Source: Nocardioides marinisabuli
Lineage (GTDB): Bacteria > Actinomycetota > Actinomycetes > Propionibacteriales > Nocardioidaceae
Direction: 5' to 3'
DNA: 64,000 nucleotides
NCBI RefSeq assembly: GCF_013466785.1
Contig: NZ_CP059163.1
Span: forward strand, 558,001 to 622,000
Positions 7,900 to 16,715 of the stretch are shown piece by piece. Position numbers and translations under genes: made by a program. The notes below the pieces were generated by a model. The model was not told the DNA's origin. It did not search any database and saw only the letters and a program-made list of their open reading frames with translations. Position 1 is the first letter of the stretch, and each line of letters starts with the position of its first letter.

Positions 7900-8865
7900 A
7901 TGCGTGCCATCACGCAGCACCGCTACGGCGGCACCGAGACCCTGCAGCTCACCGAGATCGAGACCCCCACCCCAGGACCCGACGAGGTGCTCGTGCGGGT
8001 GCGCGCCGCCGGGGTCGACCGCGGCACCTGGCACCTGATGGCCGGGCGCCCGTACGCCGTGCGCCTGGCCTTCGGGCTGCGCCGCCCCGAGTTCCCCGTT
8101 GCCGGCCGCGACGTCGCCGGCGTCGTCGACCGGGTCGGCGCCGACGTGACCACGTTCGCGATCGGCGACGAGGTGATCGGCACCGCCGACGGCTCGTACG
8201 CCGACTTCGCGGTCGTCCCCGTCACCCGCCTGGCCCGCAAGCCCGCCAGCCTCTCCTTCGAGGAGGCAGCGATCCTGCCGGTCTCCGGCGCCACCGCCCT
8301 CCAGGCCGTCCGCCGCGCCGGCGTCGAGGCCGGCGACCGGGTGCTGGTCATCGGCGCCTCCGGCGGCGTCGGCTCGTACGCCGTGCAGGTCGCCGCCGCG
8401 CGCGGCGCCGAGGTCACCGGGGTCGCCAGCGGCACCAAGGCCGACCTGGTCCGCTCCCTCGGCGCGACCCGCGTCATCGACCACACCCGCGAGGAGATCG
8501 ACGCAGCCGGCGGGCGGTGGGACGTGATCATCGATGTCGCCGGGCTGCGCCCCCTCTCGCTGCTGCGCCGCTGCCTGGAGCCGGACGGCACGCTCGTCAT
8601 CGTGGGCGGCGAGGGCGGTGACCGCTGGCTCGGCGGCACCCACCGCCAGCTCGCTGCGCTCGCCCTGAACCCCTTCACCCGCCAGCGGCTCACCGCCCTG
8701 ATGAGCAAGGAGACCGCGGCCGACTTCGCCGAGCTGGCCGACCTGGCCGACCGGGGCGGGCTGCGACCGGTGCTGGAGCGCACCTACGCCCTCGGCGAGG
8801 CCGCCAAGGCCATCGACCACCTCGTCGCCGGCCACGTGCGCGGCAAGGTCGCGGTGTCCCTGTGA
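7900..8865 (+). CDS. NAD(P)-dependent zinc-free MDR/quinone oxidoreductase
   Basis: A 321-residue medium-chain dehydrogenase/reductase of the quinone oxidoreductase branch. The N-terminal GroES-like domain has GVDRGTWHLMAGR, and GASGGVG (152-158) is the nucleotide-binding loop. The zinc ligands of true alcohol dehydrogenases are absent, as in QOR/zeta-crystallin enzymes. It probably reduces quinones or enones with NADPH. ATG at 7900 follows AAAGGA at good spacing. It overlaps the next membrane-protein gene by four bases and is divergent from the TetR gene, which is likely its regulator. Confidence 0.88.
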   Translation: MRAITQHRYGGTETLQLTEIETPTPGPDEVLVRVRAAGVDRGTWHLMAGRPYAVRLAFGLRRPEFPVAGRDVAGVVDRVGADVTTFAIGDEVIGTADGSYADFAVVPVTRLARKPASLSFEEAAILPVSGATALQAVRRAGVEAGDRVLVIGASGGVGSYAVQVAAARGAEVTGVASGTKADLVRSLGATRVIDHTREEIDAAGGRWDVIIDVAGLRPLSLLRRCLEPDGTLVIVGGEGGDRWLGGTHRQLAALALNPFTRQRLTALMSKETAADFAELADLADRGGLRPVLERTYALGEAAKAIDHLVAGHVRGKVAVSL

Positions 8866-9608
8866 ACGCGCCCACGACCCCTCCCCGCACCGCCGCGGGC
8901 TGGGCGGCGGTCTCGTACGCGCTGCTCTTCGTGCTGGCGGTCCTCGCCAACTTCCTCGCCCTCGGCAGCGTCCTCGAGCCCGGCGACGCCCCTGGCACCG
9001 CGGCCGCCCTGGTCGAGCACGAGACCTCGCTGCGGCTCGGGGCGGTGGCGTTCCTGGCCGTCTTCCTGCTCGACGTGCTGATCGCGTGGGCGCTGCTGGT
9101 CCTGCTGCGGGCGGTCCAGCCCGACCTCGCCCTGCTCGCGGCCTGGTTCCGGCTGACCTACACGGTGCTGCTGGGCGCCTCGTTGGTGGCGCTGTTCGTG
9201 GCCCTCGAGCTGGTCGAGACCCCGGGGGCGAGCGACAGCTCGGTGCTGCTGGCCCTGCAGTCCTTCGACTTCCTGTGGGTCGTGGGGCTCTCGGCCTTCG
9301 GCGTGCACCTGGTGCTCGTCGGGCTCCTGCTGCTGCGAGCCACCGGCGCCCCCCGCCCGCTGGTTTGGCTGCTCGTCGTCGCCGGCACGGCGTACGCCGC
9401 CGACACCGTCGCCCACCTGGTCCTCAGCGACTACGAGGCGTACGCCGACCTGATGCTCGCGGTCGTCGCGGTGCCCTCGGTCGTGGCCGAGCTGTGGTTC
9501 ACGGTCTGGCTGGCCCTGGTGGCCACCGGTCGGCGTCCGGCGCCTTCGGCGCGAGGCACTGGCGACTACGCCGAGCGCACCACGTCGAGCCGGAGCCTGA
9601 CGGTCTGA
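8862..9608 (+). CDS. DUF4386-like integral membrane protein
   Basis: A 248-residue hydrophobic protein with about six or seven membrane segments and the general look of the DUF4386 family. No catalytic motif is visible. GTG at 8862 overlaps the stop of the oxidoreductase (GTGA), so the two are translationally coupled and probably controlled together by the divergent TetR regulator. The C-terminal ~25 residues are hydrophilic and overlap the convergent DUF1905 gene by 43 bases. Function is unknown. Confidence 0.75.
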   Translation: MNAPTTPPRTAAGWAAVSYALLFVLAVLANFLALGSVLEPGDAPGTAAALVEHETSLRLGAVAFLAVFLLDVLIAWALLVLLRAVQPDLALLAAWFRLTYTVLLGASLVALFVALELVETPGASDSSVLLALQSFDFLWVVGLSAFGVHLVLVGLLLLRATGAPRPLVWLLVVAGTAYAADTVAHLVLSDYEAYADLMLAVVAVPSVVAELWFTVWLALVATGRRPAPSARGTGDYAERTTSSRSLTV

Positions 9609-9856
9609 CCCGGCTCGACCCCGGCCGCCCGGCGTACCGCGACCTTGAGCGGCACCAGGTAGCGGCCCTCCCGGGGGAACAGGGCGGTGCGGAACTCGAC
9701 GTCGCCCAGGCGGACCAGCACCGGGACCTGGCCCCAGTACTCCACGCCCTTCGCCGCCTCCTTGAGGTCCTCGGAGTCCTCGGGGGAGACCTGCAGGAAG
9801 TAGAACGGCGCCGGGCCGCGCCACTCCACGACGGGGCCCTCGAGCTCGAACTCCAC
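9566..9856 (-). CDS. DUF1905 domain protein
   Basis: A 96-residue all-beta-looking protein. The segments FYFLQVSPEDSEDL, YWGQVPVLVRLG and RYLVPLKVAVRRAAGVEPG match the DUF1905 layout. This domain occurs alone or fused to YdeI/OmpD-like domains, and its function is not established. It sits 15 bases downstream of the Lpd-like reductase on the same strand, so it is probably cotranscribed. It overlaps the convergent membrane-protein gene by 43 bases. The start is GTG at 9856. Confidence 0.8.
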   Translation of the reverse strand: MEFELEGPVVEWRGPAPFYFLQVSPEDSEDLKEAAKGVEYWGQVPVLVRLGDVEFRTALFPREGRYLVPLKVAVRRAAGVEPGQTVRLRLDVVRSA

Positions 9857-9871
9857 CCAGGCCCCCGGGCG

Positions 9872-11266
9872 TCAGACCCGGTGCAGCCGGCGGGCGGCCT
9901 CGGCGATCGAGCCGCTCATGGAGGGATAGACGGTGAAGGTCTGGGCCAGCTGGTCGGCGGTGATCGACTCGGCCACGGCCAGCGCGACGGGGTGGATGAG
10001 CTCGCTGGCGCGCGGGCCGACCACGCTGCCACCCACGACGATGCCGGTGCCGGGGCGGCAGATGAGCTTGATGAAGCCGTCGCGGACCCCCTGCATCTTG
10101 GCCCGCGGGTTGCCGCCGAGCGGCAGCATCACGACCTCCGCCTGGATCTCGCCGTTGTCGACGGCCTGCTGGGTCCAGCCGACGGTGGCGATCTCGGGGG
10201 CGGTGAAGACGTTGGAGGAGACCTTCTTGAGGTCGAGCGGGTGCACGGTGTCGCCGAGGAAGTGCCACATCGCGATCCGGCCCTGCATCGCGGCCACCGA
10301 GGCGAGCATCAGCACGCCGGTGCAGTCGCCGGCGGCGTAGACGCCGCGCGCCGAGGTGCGCGAGACCCGGTCGACGTTGACGAAGCCGCCGTCCTTGAGC
10401 ACGACCCCGGACTCCTCGAGCCCGAGGTCGGCGGTGTTGGGCACCGAGCCGAGCGCCAGGATGCAGTGCGAGCCCTGCACGGTGCGCCCGTCGGTGAGGG
10501 TGACGGTCACGACGTCGCCGTCGCGGGTCACCGACTCCATCCGGGACTTCGAGAGCACCTTCATGCCTCGGCGCTCGGAGACCTCCTGCAGCACCAGGGA
10601 GGCGTCGGCGTCCTCGCCGGGCAGGACCCGGTCGCGCGAGGAGACCAGGGTGACCGGCACCCCGAGGGCGAGGTAGGCGCTGGCGAACTCGGCACCGGTG
10701 ACACCGGAGCCGACCACGATCAGCTCCTCGGGCAGCTCGTCGAGGTCGTAGACCTGCTCCCAGGTCAGGATGCGCTCCCCGTCGGGCTGCGCGGTGGGCA
10801 GCACCCGGGGTGCGGCACCGGTGGCGATGAGCACGGCGTCGGCCTCGAGGACCGACTCGGCGCCCTCGGCGTCGGTGACCACGACCCGGTCGGGGCCGTC
10901 GAGGCGCCCGCGGCCCACGACCAGCTCGACCCCGTCGCGCTCGAGGCGGCGGCGGATGTCGTCGGACTGGTCGGCGGCCAGCGCCTTGACCCGCCGGTTG
11001 ACCCGGCCCAGGTCGACCTTGATGGCGGTCGCCGCGTCACCCTGCGGGTCGTTGAAGGTGATGCCGAGCTCGGCGGCCTCGGCCACCTCGCTCATCACCT
11101 CGCTGGTGGCGATCAGGGTCTTGCTGGGCACGCAGTCGGTCAGCACGGCCGAGCCGCCCAACCCGTCGGTGTCGACGATGGTGACCTGCGCCCCCAGCTG
11201 TGCGGCCACGTGCGCCGCCTCGTACCCGCCGGGGCCTCCCCCGACGATGACGACCTTGTCGCTCAT
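9872..11266 (-). CDS. lpdA: NAD(P)H-quinone dehydrogenase, LpdA-like, no redox disulfide
   Basis: A 464-residue member of the pyridine nucleotide-disulfide reductase family: FAD motif GGGPGGYEAA (9-18), an NAD(P) motif around GSGVTGAEFA, and an FAD-binding GVYAAGDCTG. The redox cysteine pair is broken: Ala40 replaces the first Cys and only Cys45 remains, and the C-terminal catalytic His-Glu segment reads YPSMSGS instead of HPTLSE. Mycobacterial LpdA (Rv3303c), known to be an NAD(P)H:quinone reductase, shows the same loss. The protein is therefore unlikely to oxidise lipoamide. It lies 25 bases downstream of the true lpd gene. Confidence 0.88.
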   Translation of the reverse strand: MSDKVVIVGGGPGGYEAAHVAAQLGAQVTIVDTDGLGGSAVLTDCVPSKTLIATSEVMSEVAEAAELGITFNDPQGDAATAIKVDLGRVNRRVKALAADQSDDIRRRLERDGVELVVGRGRLDGPDRVVVTDAEGAESVLEADAVLIATGAAPRVLPTAQPDGERILTWEQVYDLDELPEELIVVGSGVTGAEFASAYLALGVPVTLVSSRDRVLPGEDADASLVLQEVSERRGMKVLSKSRMESVTRDGDVVTVTLTDGRTVQGSHCILALGSVPNTADLGLEESGVVLKDGGFVNVDRVSRTSARGVYAAGDCTGVLMLASVAAMQGRIAMWHFLGDTVHPLDLKKVSSNVFTAPEIATVGWTQQAVDNGEIQAEVVMLPLGGNPRAKMQGVRDGFIKLICRPGTGIVVGGSVVGPRASELIHPVALAVAESITADQLAQTFTVYPSMSGSIAEAARRLHRV

Positions 11267-11291
11267 CTGTTCCTTCCGCGCGTGGTGGGTG

Positions 11292-12695
11292 TCAGAGGTT
11301 GATCATGTGGCCGGCGATCCCCTCGACGGCCTCCTTCATCGCCTCCGACAGGGTCGGGTGCGCGAAGACGTTGCGGGCGACCTCGTCGGCGGTGAGGTCC
11401 CACTTCTGCGCCAGCGTCAGCGCCGGCAGCAGCTCGGTGACCTCGGGGCCGATCATGTGGGCGCCGATGATCTCGTTGTGCTCGGCGTCGGCGACGATCT
11501 TGACGAACCCGACGCCCTCGGCCATGCCGCGGGCCTTGCCGTTGGCCGAGAACGGGAACTGCGCGGTCTTGACGTCGTAGCCCTTCTCCTTCGCCTGCTC
11601 CTCGGAGTAGCCGAAGGAGGCGATCTGGGGCTGGCAGAAGGTGGCGCGCGGGATCATGTCGAAGTCGATCTCGACGGTCTCGGCGCCGGCGATGGTCTCG
11701 GCGGCGATGACACCCATCGACTCGGCGGTGTGGGCCAGCATCAGCTTGCCGGTGACGTCACCGATCGCCCAGACGCCGTCGACGTTGGTGCGCCCGCGCG
11801 CGTCGACCGCGATCGCGCCGCGCTCGGTGAGCTCGACGCCGGTCGCGTCGAGGCCGAAGCCCTCGACGCGGGGCGCGAAGCCGATCGCCTGCATGACCTT
11901 GTCGGCCTCGAGCACCTGCTCCTCGCCGTCCTTGGTGACGGTGACCTTCACCTTCTCGCCGGAGTCGTCGATCTTCTCGACCTTGGTCGAGAGCATGACG
12001 TCGACGCCGAGCTTCTTGTACTGCTTGAGCAGCTCCTTGGACACGTCGGCGTCCTCGGTAGGCACCATCCGGTCGAGGAACTCGACGATCGTCACCTTCA
12101 CGCCGAAGTTGACCATCACGTAGGCGAACTCGACGCCGATGGCGCCGGAGCCGGCGATGATGATCGAGCCGGGCAGCTGGTCGGTGAGGATCTGCTCCTC
12201 GTAGGTGACCACACGCTCGCTGAGCTCGGTGCCGGGGATCAGCCGGGTCTTCGCACCGGTGGCGATGATCAGGTCGTCGCAGGTGTGGGAGGTGGTGTTG
12301 CCGTCGGCGTCCTTGACGTCGATGCCGTGCTTGCCGTCGGTGGTGCCGGTCAGGGTGCCCCAGCCGTCGACCTCGGTGATCTTGTTCTTCTTCATCAGGT
12401 AGTGCACGCCCTTGGCGCTGGCCTCGGCGACCTTGCGGCTGCGCGCGTGGGTCGGGCCGAAGGCCATCGTGGCGTCGCCCTCGATGCCGAAGGTCTTCTT
12501 CTCGTGCGTGATGAGGTGGGAGATCTCGGCGTTGCGCAGGAGGGCCTTGGAGGGGATGCAGCCGACGTTGAGGCACACACCGCCCCAGTACTTCTCCTCC
12601 ACGACCGCCACCGACTTGCCGAGCTGAGCAGCTCGGATCGCCGCGACGTAGCCTCCGGGGCCGGCACCAAGAACGAGAACATCGAAGTGGGTCAC
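11292..12695 (-). CDS. lpdA/lpd: dihydrolipoyl dehydrogenase
   Basis: The E3 flavoprotein of the 2-oxoacid dehydrogenase complexes and glycine cleavage system; it reoxidises dihydrolipoamide with NAD+. At 467 residues it shows the FAD site [10 protein letters not shown], the active disulfide Cys41-Cys46 in CLNVGC, the NAD site [10 protein letters not shown] and the C-terminal HPTLSE with the catalytic His and Glu. GTG at 12695 lies six bases after a TAGGGT -10 box, suggesting a leaderless transcript. The E1 and E2 genes are not in the window. Confidence 0.95.
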   Translation of the reverse strand: MTHFDVLVLGAGPGGYVAAIRAAQLGKSVAVVEEKYWGGVCLNVGCIPSKALLRNAEISHLITHEKKTFGIEGDATMAFGPTHARSRKVAEASAKGVHYLMKKNKITEVDGWGTLTGTTDGKHGIDVKDADGNTTSHTCDDLIIATGAKTRLIPGTELSERVVTYEEQILTDQLPGSIIIAGSGAIGVEFAYVMVNFGVKVTIVEFLDRMVPTEDADVSKELLKQYKKLGVDVMLSTKVEKIDDSGEKVKVTVTKDGEEQVLEADKVMQAIGFAPRVEGFGLDATGVELTERGAIAVDARGRTNVDGVWAIGDVTGKLMLAHTAESMGVIAAETIAGAETVEIDFDMIPRATFCQPQIASFGYSEEQAKEKGYDVKTAQFPFSANGKARGMAEGVGFVKIVADAEHNEIIGAHMIGPEVTELLPALTLAQKWDLTADEVARNVFAHPTLSEAMKEAVEGIAGHMINL

Positions 12696-12701
12696 GCCCC
12701 C

Positions 12702-12707
12702 ACCCTA
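12702..12707 (-). promoter_or_regulatory. -10 box of lpd (leaderless)
   Basis: TAGGGT on the minus strand ends six bases before the GTG start of lpd, the spacing of an actinobacterial leaderless promoter. Confidence 0.45.
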
Positions 12708-12726
12708 ATGCCGATCGCCGACGGTC

Positions 12727-12732
12727 TAGCCT
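12727..12732 (+). promoter_or_regulatory. -10 box of the gamma-glutamylcyclotransferase-like gene
   Basis: TAGCCT lies eight bases before the GTG at 12741. It is arranged divergently to the lpd -10 box, with only about 20 bases between the two boxes. Confidence 0.35.
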
Positions 12733-12740
12733 TCGGTGTC

Positions 12741-13193
12741 GTGACGCTCTACGCCGCTTACGGGACCAACCTCGATCCGGGCCGCATGGGCGAGCGCTGC
12801 CCGCACTCCCCGCTGCGCACCACCGGCTGGCTCGGGGGCTGGCGTCTCACCTTCGGGGGTGAGGAGCACGGCTGGGACGGCGCGCTGCCCACCCTCGTGC
12901 AGGACCCCTTCGAGCAGGTCTTCGTCGCGCTCTACGACGTGACCCGCGAGGACGAGAAGCTCCTGGACTCGCTGGAGTCGGCCGACTCGGGCCTCTACCG
13001 CAAGACCAAGGTGCGGGTCTCGACCATGACGGGCGAGGAGGTCGCCTGGACCTACGTCCTCGACGCCTACGAGGGCGGCCTGCCCTCGGCGCTGCACCTG
13101 GGCGTCCTCGCCGACGCCGCCGAGGCGGCCGACGCCCCCGCCGACTACGTCGCGGCACTGCGGCGCCGGCCGTGTCGTTCCACCGGCCTCTGA
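12741..13193 (+). CDS. gamma-glutamylcyclotransferase-like protein
   Basis: A 150-residue protein with the GGCT-fold signature YAAYGTNLDP at the N-terminus (the YGSN-like substrate loop) and further family segments such as VFVALYDVTREDEKLLDSLE. Family members cleave gamma-glutamyl peptides to 5-oxoproline or act on related amines; the substrate here is unknown. GTG at 12741 is chosen because it puts YAAYGTN four residues in and lies just after a -10-like box. ATG at 12708 is in frame but would overlap the promoter. It is divergent from lpd and 33 bases upstream of punA. Confidence 0.78.
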   Translation: MTLYAAYGTNLDPGRMGERCPHSPLRTTGWLGGWRLTFGGEEHGWDGALPTLVQDPFEQVFVALYDVTREDEKLLDSLESADSGLYRKTKVRVSTMTGEEVAWTYVLDAYEGGLPSALHLGVLADAAEAADAPADYVAALRRRPCRSTGL

Positions 13194-13214
13194 CGTACGC
13201 GGCCCCCCAGCGTC

Positions 13215-13220
13215 TAGAGT
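13215..13220 (+). promoter_or_regulatory. -10 box of punA (leaderless)
   Basis: TAGAGT ends six bases before the GTG at 13227, with a CTGACG -35-like element at 13190-13195. No ribosome site is present, consistent with a leaderless mRNA. Confidence 0.5.
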
Positions 13221-13226
13221 CGCGGC

Positions 13227-14042
13227 GTGAATCACAGCGCCGCACCCACAGCCACGCCGTACGAGCTCGCGCAGGAGGCCGCCCAGCGCCTCGCGGAGCT
13301 GACCGGCGTCGAGCGCCACGACGTCGCCCTCGTGCTCGGCTCGGGCTGGCTGCCCGCCGTCGACGCCCTGGGCGAGGCGACGGCCGAGATCGAGACCACC
13401 GACCTGCCCGGCTTCAGCGCGGCGGCCGTGGCCGGCCACTCCGGCAGGATCCGGTCGGTGCGCCAGGGCGAGCGCAACCTGCTGGTCTTCCTCTCCCGCA
13501 CCCACTACTACGAGGGCCGCGGCGTCGAGGCGGTCGTGCACCCGGTGCGCACCGCGGCCGCCGCGGGCTGCTCGACGATCGTGCTGACCAACGGCTGCGG
13601 CGGCCTCAACCCGGCGTGGACGCCGGGCACCCCGGTCCTGATCAAGGACCACCTCAACCTCACCGCCCGCTCCCCGATCGTCGGCGCGACCTTCGTCGAC
13701 CTCACCGACCTGTACTCCGCCCGCCTGCGGGCGCTGTGCCGCGAGGTCGACGAGACCCTCGACGAGGGCGTCTACGCCCAGTTCCCCGGCCCCCACTACG
13801 AGACCCCGGCCGAGGTGCGGATGGCCGGCGTGCTCGGCGCCGACCTCGTCGGCATGTCGACCACGCTCGAGGCGATCGCGGCCCGCGAGGCCGGGATGGA
13901 GGTCCTCGGCATCAGCCTGGTCACCAACCTGGCAGCCGGCATCAGCGACCAGCCCCTGGACCACCAGGAGGTCATCGAGGCCGGGCGCGCCGCGGCGGAG
14001 CGGATGGGCGGCCTCCTGGGCCGCATCGTCCCGCGGGTCTGA
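13227..14042 (+). CDS. punA: purine nucleoside phosphorylase (trimeric class)
   Basis: A 271-residue phosphorylase that splits purine (deoxy)ribonucleosides to base and (deoxy)ribose 1-phosphate. Family segments are VLGSGWL (phosphate loop), [16 protein letters not shown] and [12 protein letters not shown], with the purine-site SLVTN segment near the end. Length and motifs fit the trimeric PNP class rather than hexameric DeoD. GTG at 13227 has a leaderless promoter. A TetR gene starts one base after its stop and is probably cotranscribed. The phosphomutase and aldolase that use its sugar product lie downstream. Confidence 0.92.
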   Translation: MNHSAAPTATPYELAQEAAQRLAELTGVERHDVALVLGSGWLPAVDALGEATAEIETTDLPGFSAAAVAGHSGRIRSVRQGERNLLVFLSRTHYYEGRGVEAVVHPVRTAAAAGCSTIVLTNGCGGLNPAWTPGTPVLIKDHLNLTARSPIVGATFVDLTDLYSARLRALCREVDETLDEGVYAQFPGPHYETPAEVRMAGVLGADLVGMSTTLEAIAAREAGMEVLGISLVTNLAAGISDQPLDHQEVIEAGRAAAERMGGLLGRIVPRV

Positions 14043-14043
14043 G

Positions 14044-14679
14044 ATGAGCAACGACAGCGGGGCCGAGACCCGCCAGCGACTGATCGCAGCGGCCAGCGGC
14101 GCCTTCGCCGAGCACGGCACGGCCAACGCCTCCCTGCTCGACATCACCCGGCAGGCCGGCCAGCGCAACCGCGGCGCCGTGCACTACCACTTCGGGACCC
14201 GCGAGGGCCTGATCGCGGCGGTGCTCGAGCAGCACGCCGCGTTCCTGAGCGAGCGCGAGCTCGCGCTCCTGGCCGCCGCCCGCGAGCGCCCGGGCGACCT
14301 GGCGGCCGCCGTCGAGGCCTCCGCGCGCCCGACCACCGAGCTGGCCGAGACCGGCAGCAGCGGTCGCCACTACGTGCAGATCGTGGCCGAGCTGGTCGCC
14401 GAGGAGCGCATCGACATCCACCCCGGGGTGCGTGAGGCGCTCGAGCGCACCGGTGGCTGGGCGGTCTTCGAGGAGATCCGCGCCCGGATGCCGGAGATGC
14501 CCGCGCACATCGTCGAGGAGCGCCTCGCGCTGGTGACCGGCTTCCTGCTGCGCGCCGTCAGCGACCGCGCCCGCGCCATGGATCGCGAGCACTCGCGCCG
14601 GCCGCAGCTGGGGACCGACGAGTTCGTCGGCAACCTGGTGCGGATGATCGTCGCGATGCTCCAAGCACCCGTGGAGTGA
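14044..14679 (+). CDS. TetR-family transcriptional regulator
   Basis: A 211-residue TetR regulator with the helix-turn-helix in residues ~10-55 (LIAAASGAFAEHG, then VHYHFGTREGLI) and an otherwise helical C-terminal domain. It begins one base after the punA stop, implying a shared transcript. Whether it controls punA or a distant target is unclear, since no palindrome is evident in the short punA promoter. Its ligand domain does not resemble that of the other TetR protein in the window. Confidence 0.85.
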   Translation: MSNDSGAETRQRLIAAASGAFAEHGTANASLLDITRQAGQRNRGAVHYHFGTREGLIAAVLEQHAAFLSERELALLAAARERPGDLAAAVEASARPTTELAETGSSGRHYVQIVAELVAEERIDIHPGVREALERTGGWAVFEEIRARMPEMPAHIVEERLALVTGFLLRAVSDRARAMDREHSRRPQLGTDEFVGNLVRMIVAMLQAPVE

Positions 14680-14695
14680 GAAGGGCGGTCACCGC

Positions 14696-14962
14696 TCAGG
14701 AGTAGCGGTGGCTCTTCGCGGCGTGCCCGTGCTCACGGGTGCAGGTGCGCCCGCTCATGTTGCGGTGCCCGCACAGTGCGTCGCTGGCCGGGGCGTCGCT
14801 GGCCGGGGCGTCCGGGGTCGTCGAGGACCTCGGGGCCGCCGGCGCCACCGGGGGCGGCGTGGCGACCTTCCGGGCGGTCTTCTGGGCCGTCTTCTGGGCC
14901 GTCTTCTGGGCGGCCTCGTACTTGGCCTCGCGCATCGCCCGCAGGGCGTCCATCTTGCTCAT
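14696..14962 (-). CDS. 88-residue repeat-bearing basic protein with C-terminal Cys/His cluster
   Basis: The protein has a helical basic N-terminus with tandem AQKT units, an Ala/Pro-rich linker with a repeated ASDAP unit, and a C-terminal cluster CGHRNMSGRTCTREHGHAAK with two Cys and four His that could hold zinc. DNA-level tandem repeats underlie both peptide repeats (12-base units at 14877-14912 and 15-base units at 14780-14809), so length probably varies between strains. It is convergent with tetR and ends 16 bases from its stop. ATG at 14962 fits the repeat-free MSKMDALRAMREAKYE start. Function is unknown. Confidence 0.6.
   Translation of the reverse strand: MSKMDALRAMREAKYEAAQKTAQKTAQKTARKVATPPPVAPAAPRSSTTPDAPASDAPASDALCGHRNMSGRTCTREHGHAAKSHRYS
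14877..14912. repeat. three 12-bp tandem repeats
   Basis: Three copies of GTCTTCTGGGCC (the last ends in G) lie inside the 88-residue gene and encode the AQKT repeats. They are in frame, so slippage would change protein length without shifting the frame. Confidence 0.85.
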
Positions 14963-15032
14963 CGTCGCTTCACCCCTCGATCCTAGGCGCGGGCACCGAC
15001 ACCTCCCCCGGGCAGGACCCCTCGCCAGGGGC

Positions 15033-15038
15033 TAGCGT
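15033..15038 (+). promoter_or_regulatory. -10 box of phosphomutase gene (leaderless)
   Basis: TAGCGT ends six bases before the ATG at 15045, and no ribosome site lies between. Confidence 0.45.
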
Positions 15039-15044
15039 GCGGGC

Positions 15045-16715
15045 ATGACCTCGCCGACCTCCTCGACCGAGCTGCTCGACCGCGCCCGCGCCTGGGCCGA
15101 CGCCGACCCCGACCCGACGACCCGCGACGAGCTGGAGCGGCTCGTGGCGTCCGTCGAGTCCGGCGACGAGGCCGCCCGCGCCGACCTGGCCGACCGCTTC
15201 GACGGCACCCTCGAGTTCGGCACCGCCGGCCTGCGGGGCGCGATGGGCGCGGGGCCCAACCGGATGAACCGCGTGGTGGTGTCGCGGGCCGCGGCCGGCC
15301 TGGCGGCGTACCTGGTCGCCGACGCCGAGGGTGGGCACGCCGGTCGTGGCGCGGTGGTGATCGGCTACGACGCCCGCCACCTCTCCGAGCAGTTCGCCCG
15401 CGACAGCGCCGAGATCATCAACGGCGCCGGGCTCGACGTGTGGCTGCTGCCGCGCCCGCTGCCCACCCCCGTGCTGGCCTACGCCATCCGCGAGCTCGGC
15501 TGCGTGGCCGGCGTGATGGTCACCGCCAGCCACAACCCCCCGCAGGACAACGGCTACAAGGTCTACCTCGGTGACGGCAGCCAGATCGTGCCGCCCGCCG
15601 ACGCCGAGATCGCCAAGCGGATCGCCGCGGTCGGCGAGCTGTCCTCGGTGCCCCGCGCCGACGGCGCCCGGGTGCTCGACGAGAACATCCTCGACGCCTA
15701 CCTCGACACCGTCGCGGCGCTGGCCGGCGACGGCCCGCGCGACCTCGACGTCGTCTACACCCCGCTGCACGGCGTCGGCGGCAGCACGGTGGCGCAGGTG
15801 CTCGAGACCGCCGGCTTCGCGGCGCCCCGGGTCGTGGAGCAGCAGGAGCAGCCCGACGCCGACTTCCCCACCGTGCCCTTCCCGAACCCCGAGGAGGACG
15901 GGGCGATGGACCTGGCGCTCGCCCTCGCCGAGCGCACCGACGCCGACCTCGTGGTGGCCAACGACCCCGACGCCGACCGCTGCGCGGCCGCGGTGCCCAC
16001 GCCCACCGGCTGGCGGATGCTGCGCGGCGACGAGGTGGGCGCGCTGCTCGCCTCCCACCTGGTGGGCCGCGGCGTCACCGGCACACTGGCCACGAGCATC
16101 GTGTCGTCGAGCCTGCTCGGCAAGATCGCCGCCGCCGCCGGCCTGCCGTACGCCGAGACGCTCACCGGCTTCAAGTGGATCGGTCGCGTCGAGGGGCTCT
16201 CCTTCGGCTACGAGGAGGCGCTCGGCTACTGCTGCGACCCCGAGCACGTGCGCGACAAGGACGGCGTCTCGGCGCTGCTGCTGCTCTGCGAGATGGCCGC
16301 CGACGCGAAGGCCCAGGGGCGCACCCTGCTCGATCTGCTCGACGACCTGGCCACCGAGCACGGCCTGCACGCCACCGACCAGGTCAGCGTCCGCGTCGAC
16401 GACCTCGCACTGATCACCGACGCGATGGCCCGGCTGCGCGAGCAGCCGCCCACCGAGCTCGGCGGCCTGGCGGTCGAAGGCGTCGACGACCTCGCCGAGG
16501 GCTCCGCCGACCTGCCGCCGACCGAGGGCCTGCGCTACCGGCTGGCCGACGGCGCCCGCGTGGTGGTCCGCCCCAGCGGCACCGAGCCCAAGCTCAAGGC
16601 CTACCTCGAGGTCGTCGTGCCGGTGCGCGACGAGCCCGTCGAGGCGGCCCGCATCTCGGCCGCCACGCGCCTCGACGCGCTCGGGGGCGACGTACGGGCC
16701 GCGCTCGGTCTCTAG
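15045..16715 (+). CDS. alpha-D-phosphohexomutase (phosphogluco-/phosphomanno-/phosphopentomutase type)
   Basis: A 556-residue four-domain phosphosugar mutase. The phosphorylated Ser162 lies in TASHNPPQDNGYK, the metal loop is DPDADR (about residue 309), the sugar loop is GYEEALGY and the C-terminal phosphate site is RPSGTEPKLK. It moves phosphate between C1 and C6 of hexoses, or C1 and C5 of pentoses. Annotated relatives are called phosphomannomutases, but between punA and deoC it could turn (deoxy)ribose 1-phosphate into the 5-phosphate, the DeoB step otherwise missing here. It overlaps the convergent PH-domain gene by four bases. Confidence 0.9.
   Translation: MTSPTSSTELLDRARAWADADPDPTTRDELERLVASVESGDEAARADLADRFDGTLEFGTAGLRGAMGAGPNRMNRVVVSRAAAGLAAYLVADAEGGHAGRGAVVIGYDARHLSEQFARDSAEIINGAGLDVWLLPRPLPTPVLAYAIRELGCVAGVMVTASHNPPQDNGYKVYLGDGSQIVPPADAEIAKRIAAVGELSSVPRADGARVLDENILDAYLDTVAALAGDGPRDLDVVYTPLHGVGGSTVAQVLETAGFAAPRVVEQQEQPDADFPTVPFPNPEEDGAMDLALALAERTDADLVVANDPDADRCAAAVPTPTGWRMLRGDEVGALLASHLVGRGVTGTLATSIVSSSLLGKIAAAAGLPYAETLTGFKWIGRVEGLSFGYEEALGYCCDPEHVRDKDGVSALLLLCEMAADAKAQGRTLLDLLDDLATEHGLHATDQVSVRVDDLALITDAMARLREQPPTELGGLAVEGVDDLAEGSADLPPTEGLRYRLADGARVVVRPSGTEPKLKAYLEVVVPVRDEPVEAARISAATRLDALGGDVRAALGL

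Noticed and set aside
9566..9608. 43-base overlap of the membrane protein and DUF1905 genes as a wrong gene call
   Set aside because: Both proteins have plausible family-length ends; small convergent overlaps are common here.
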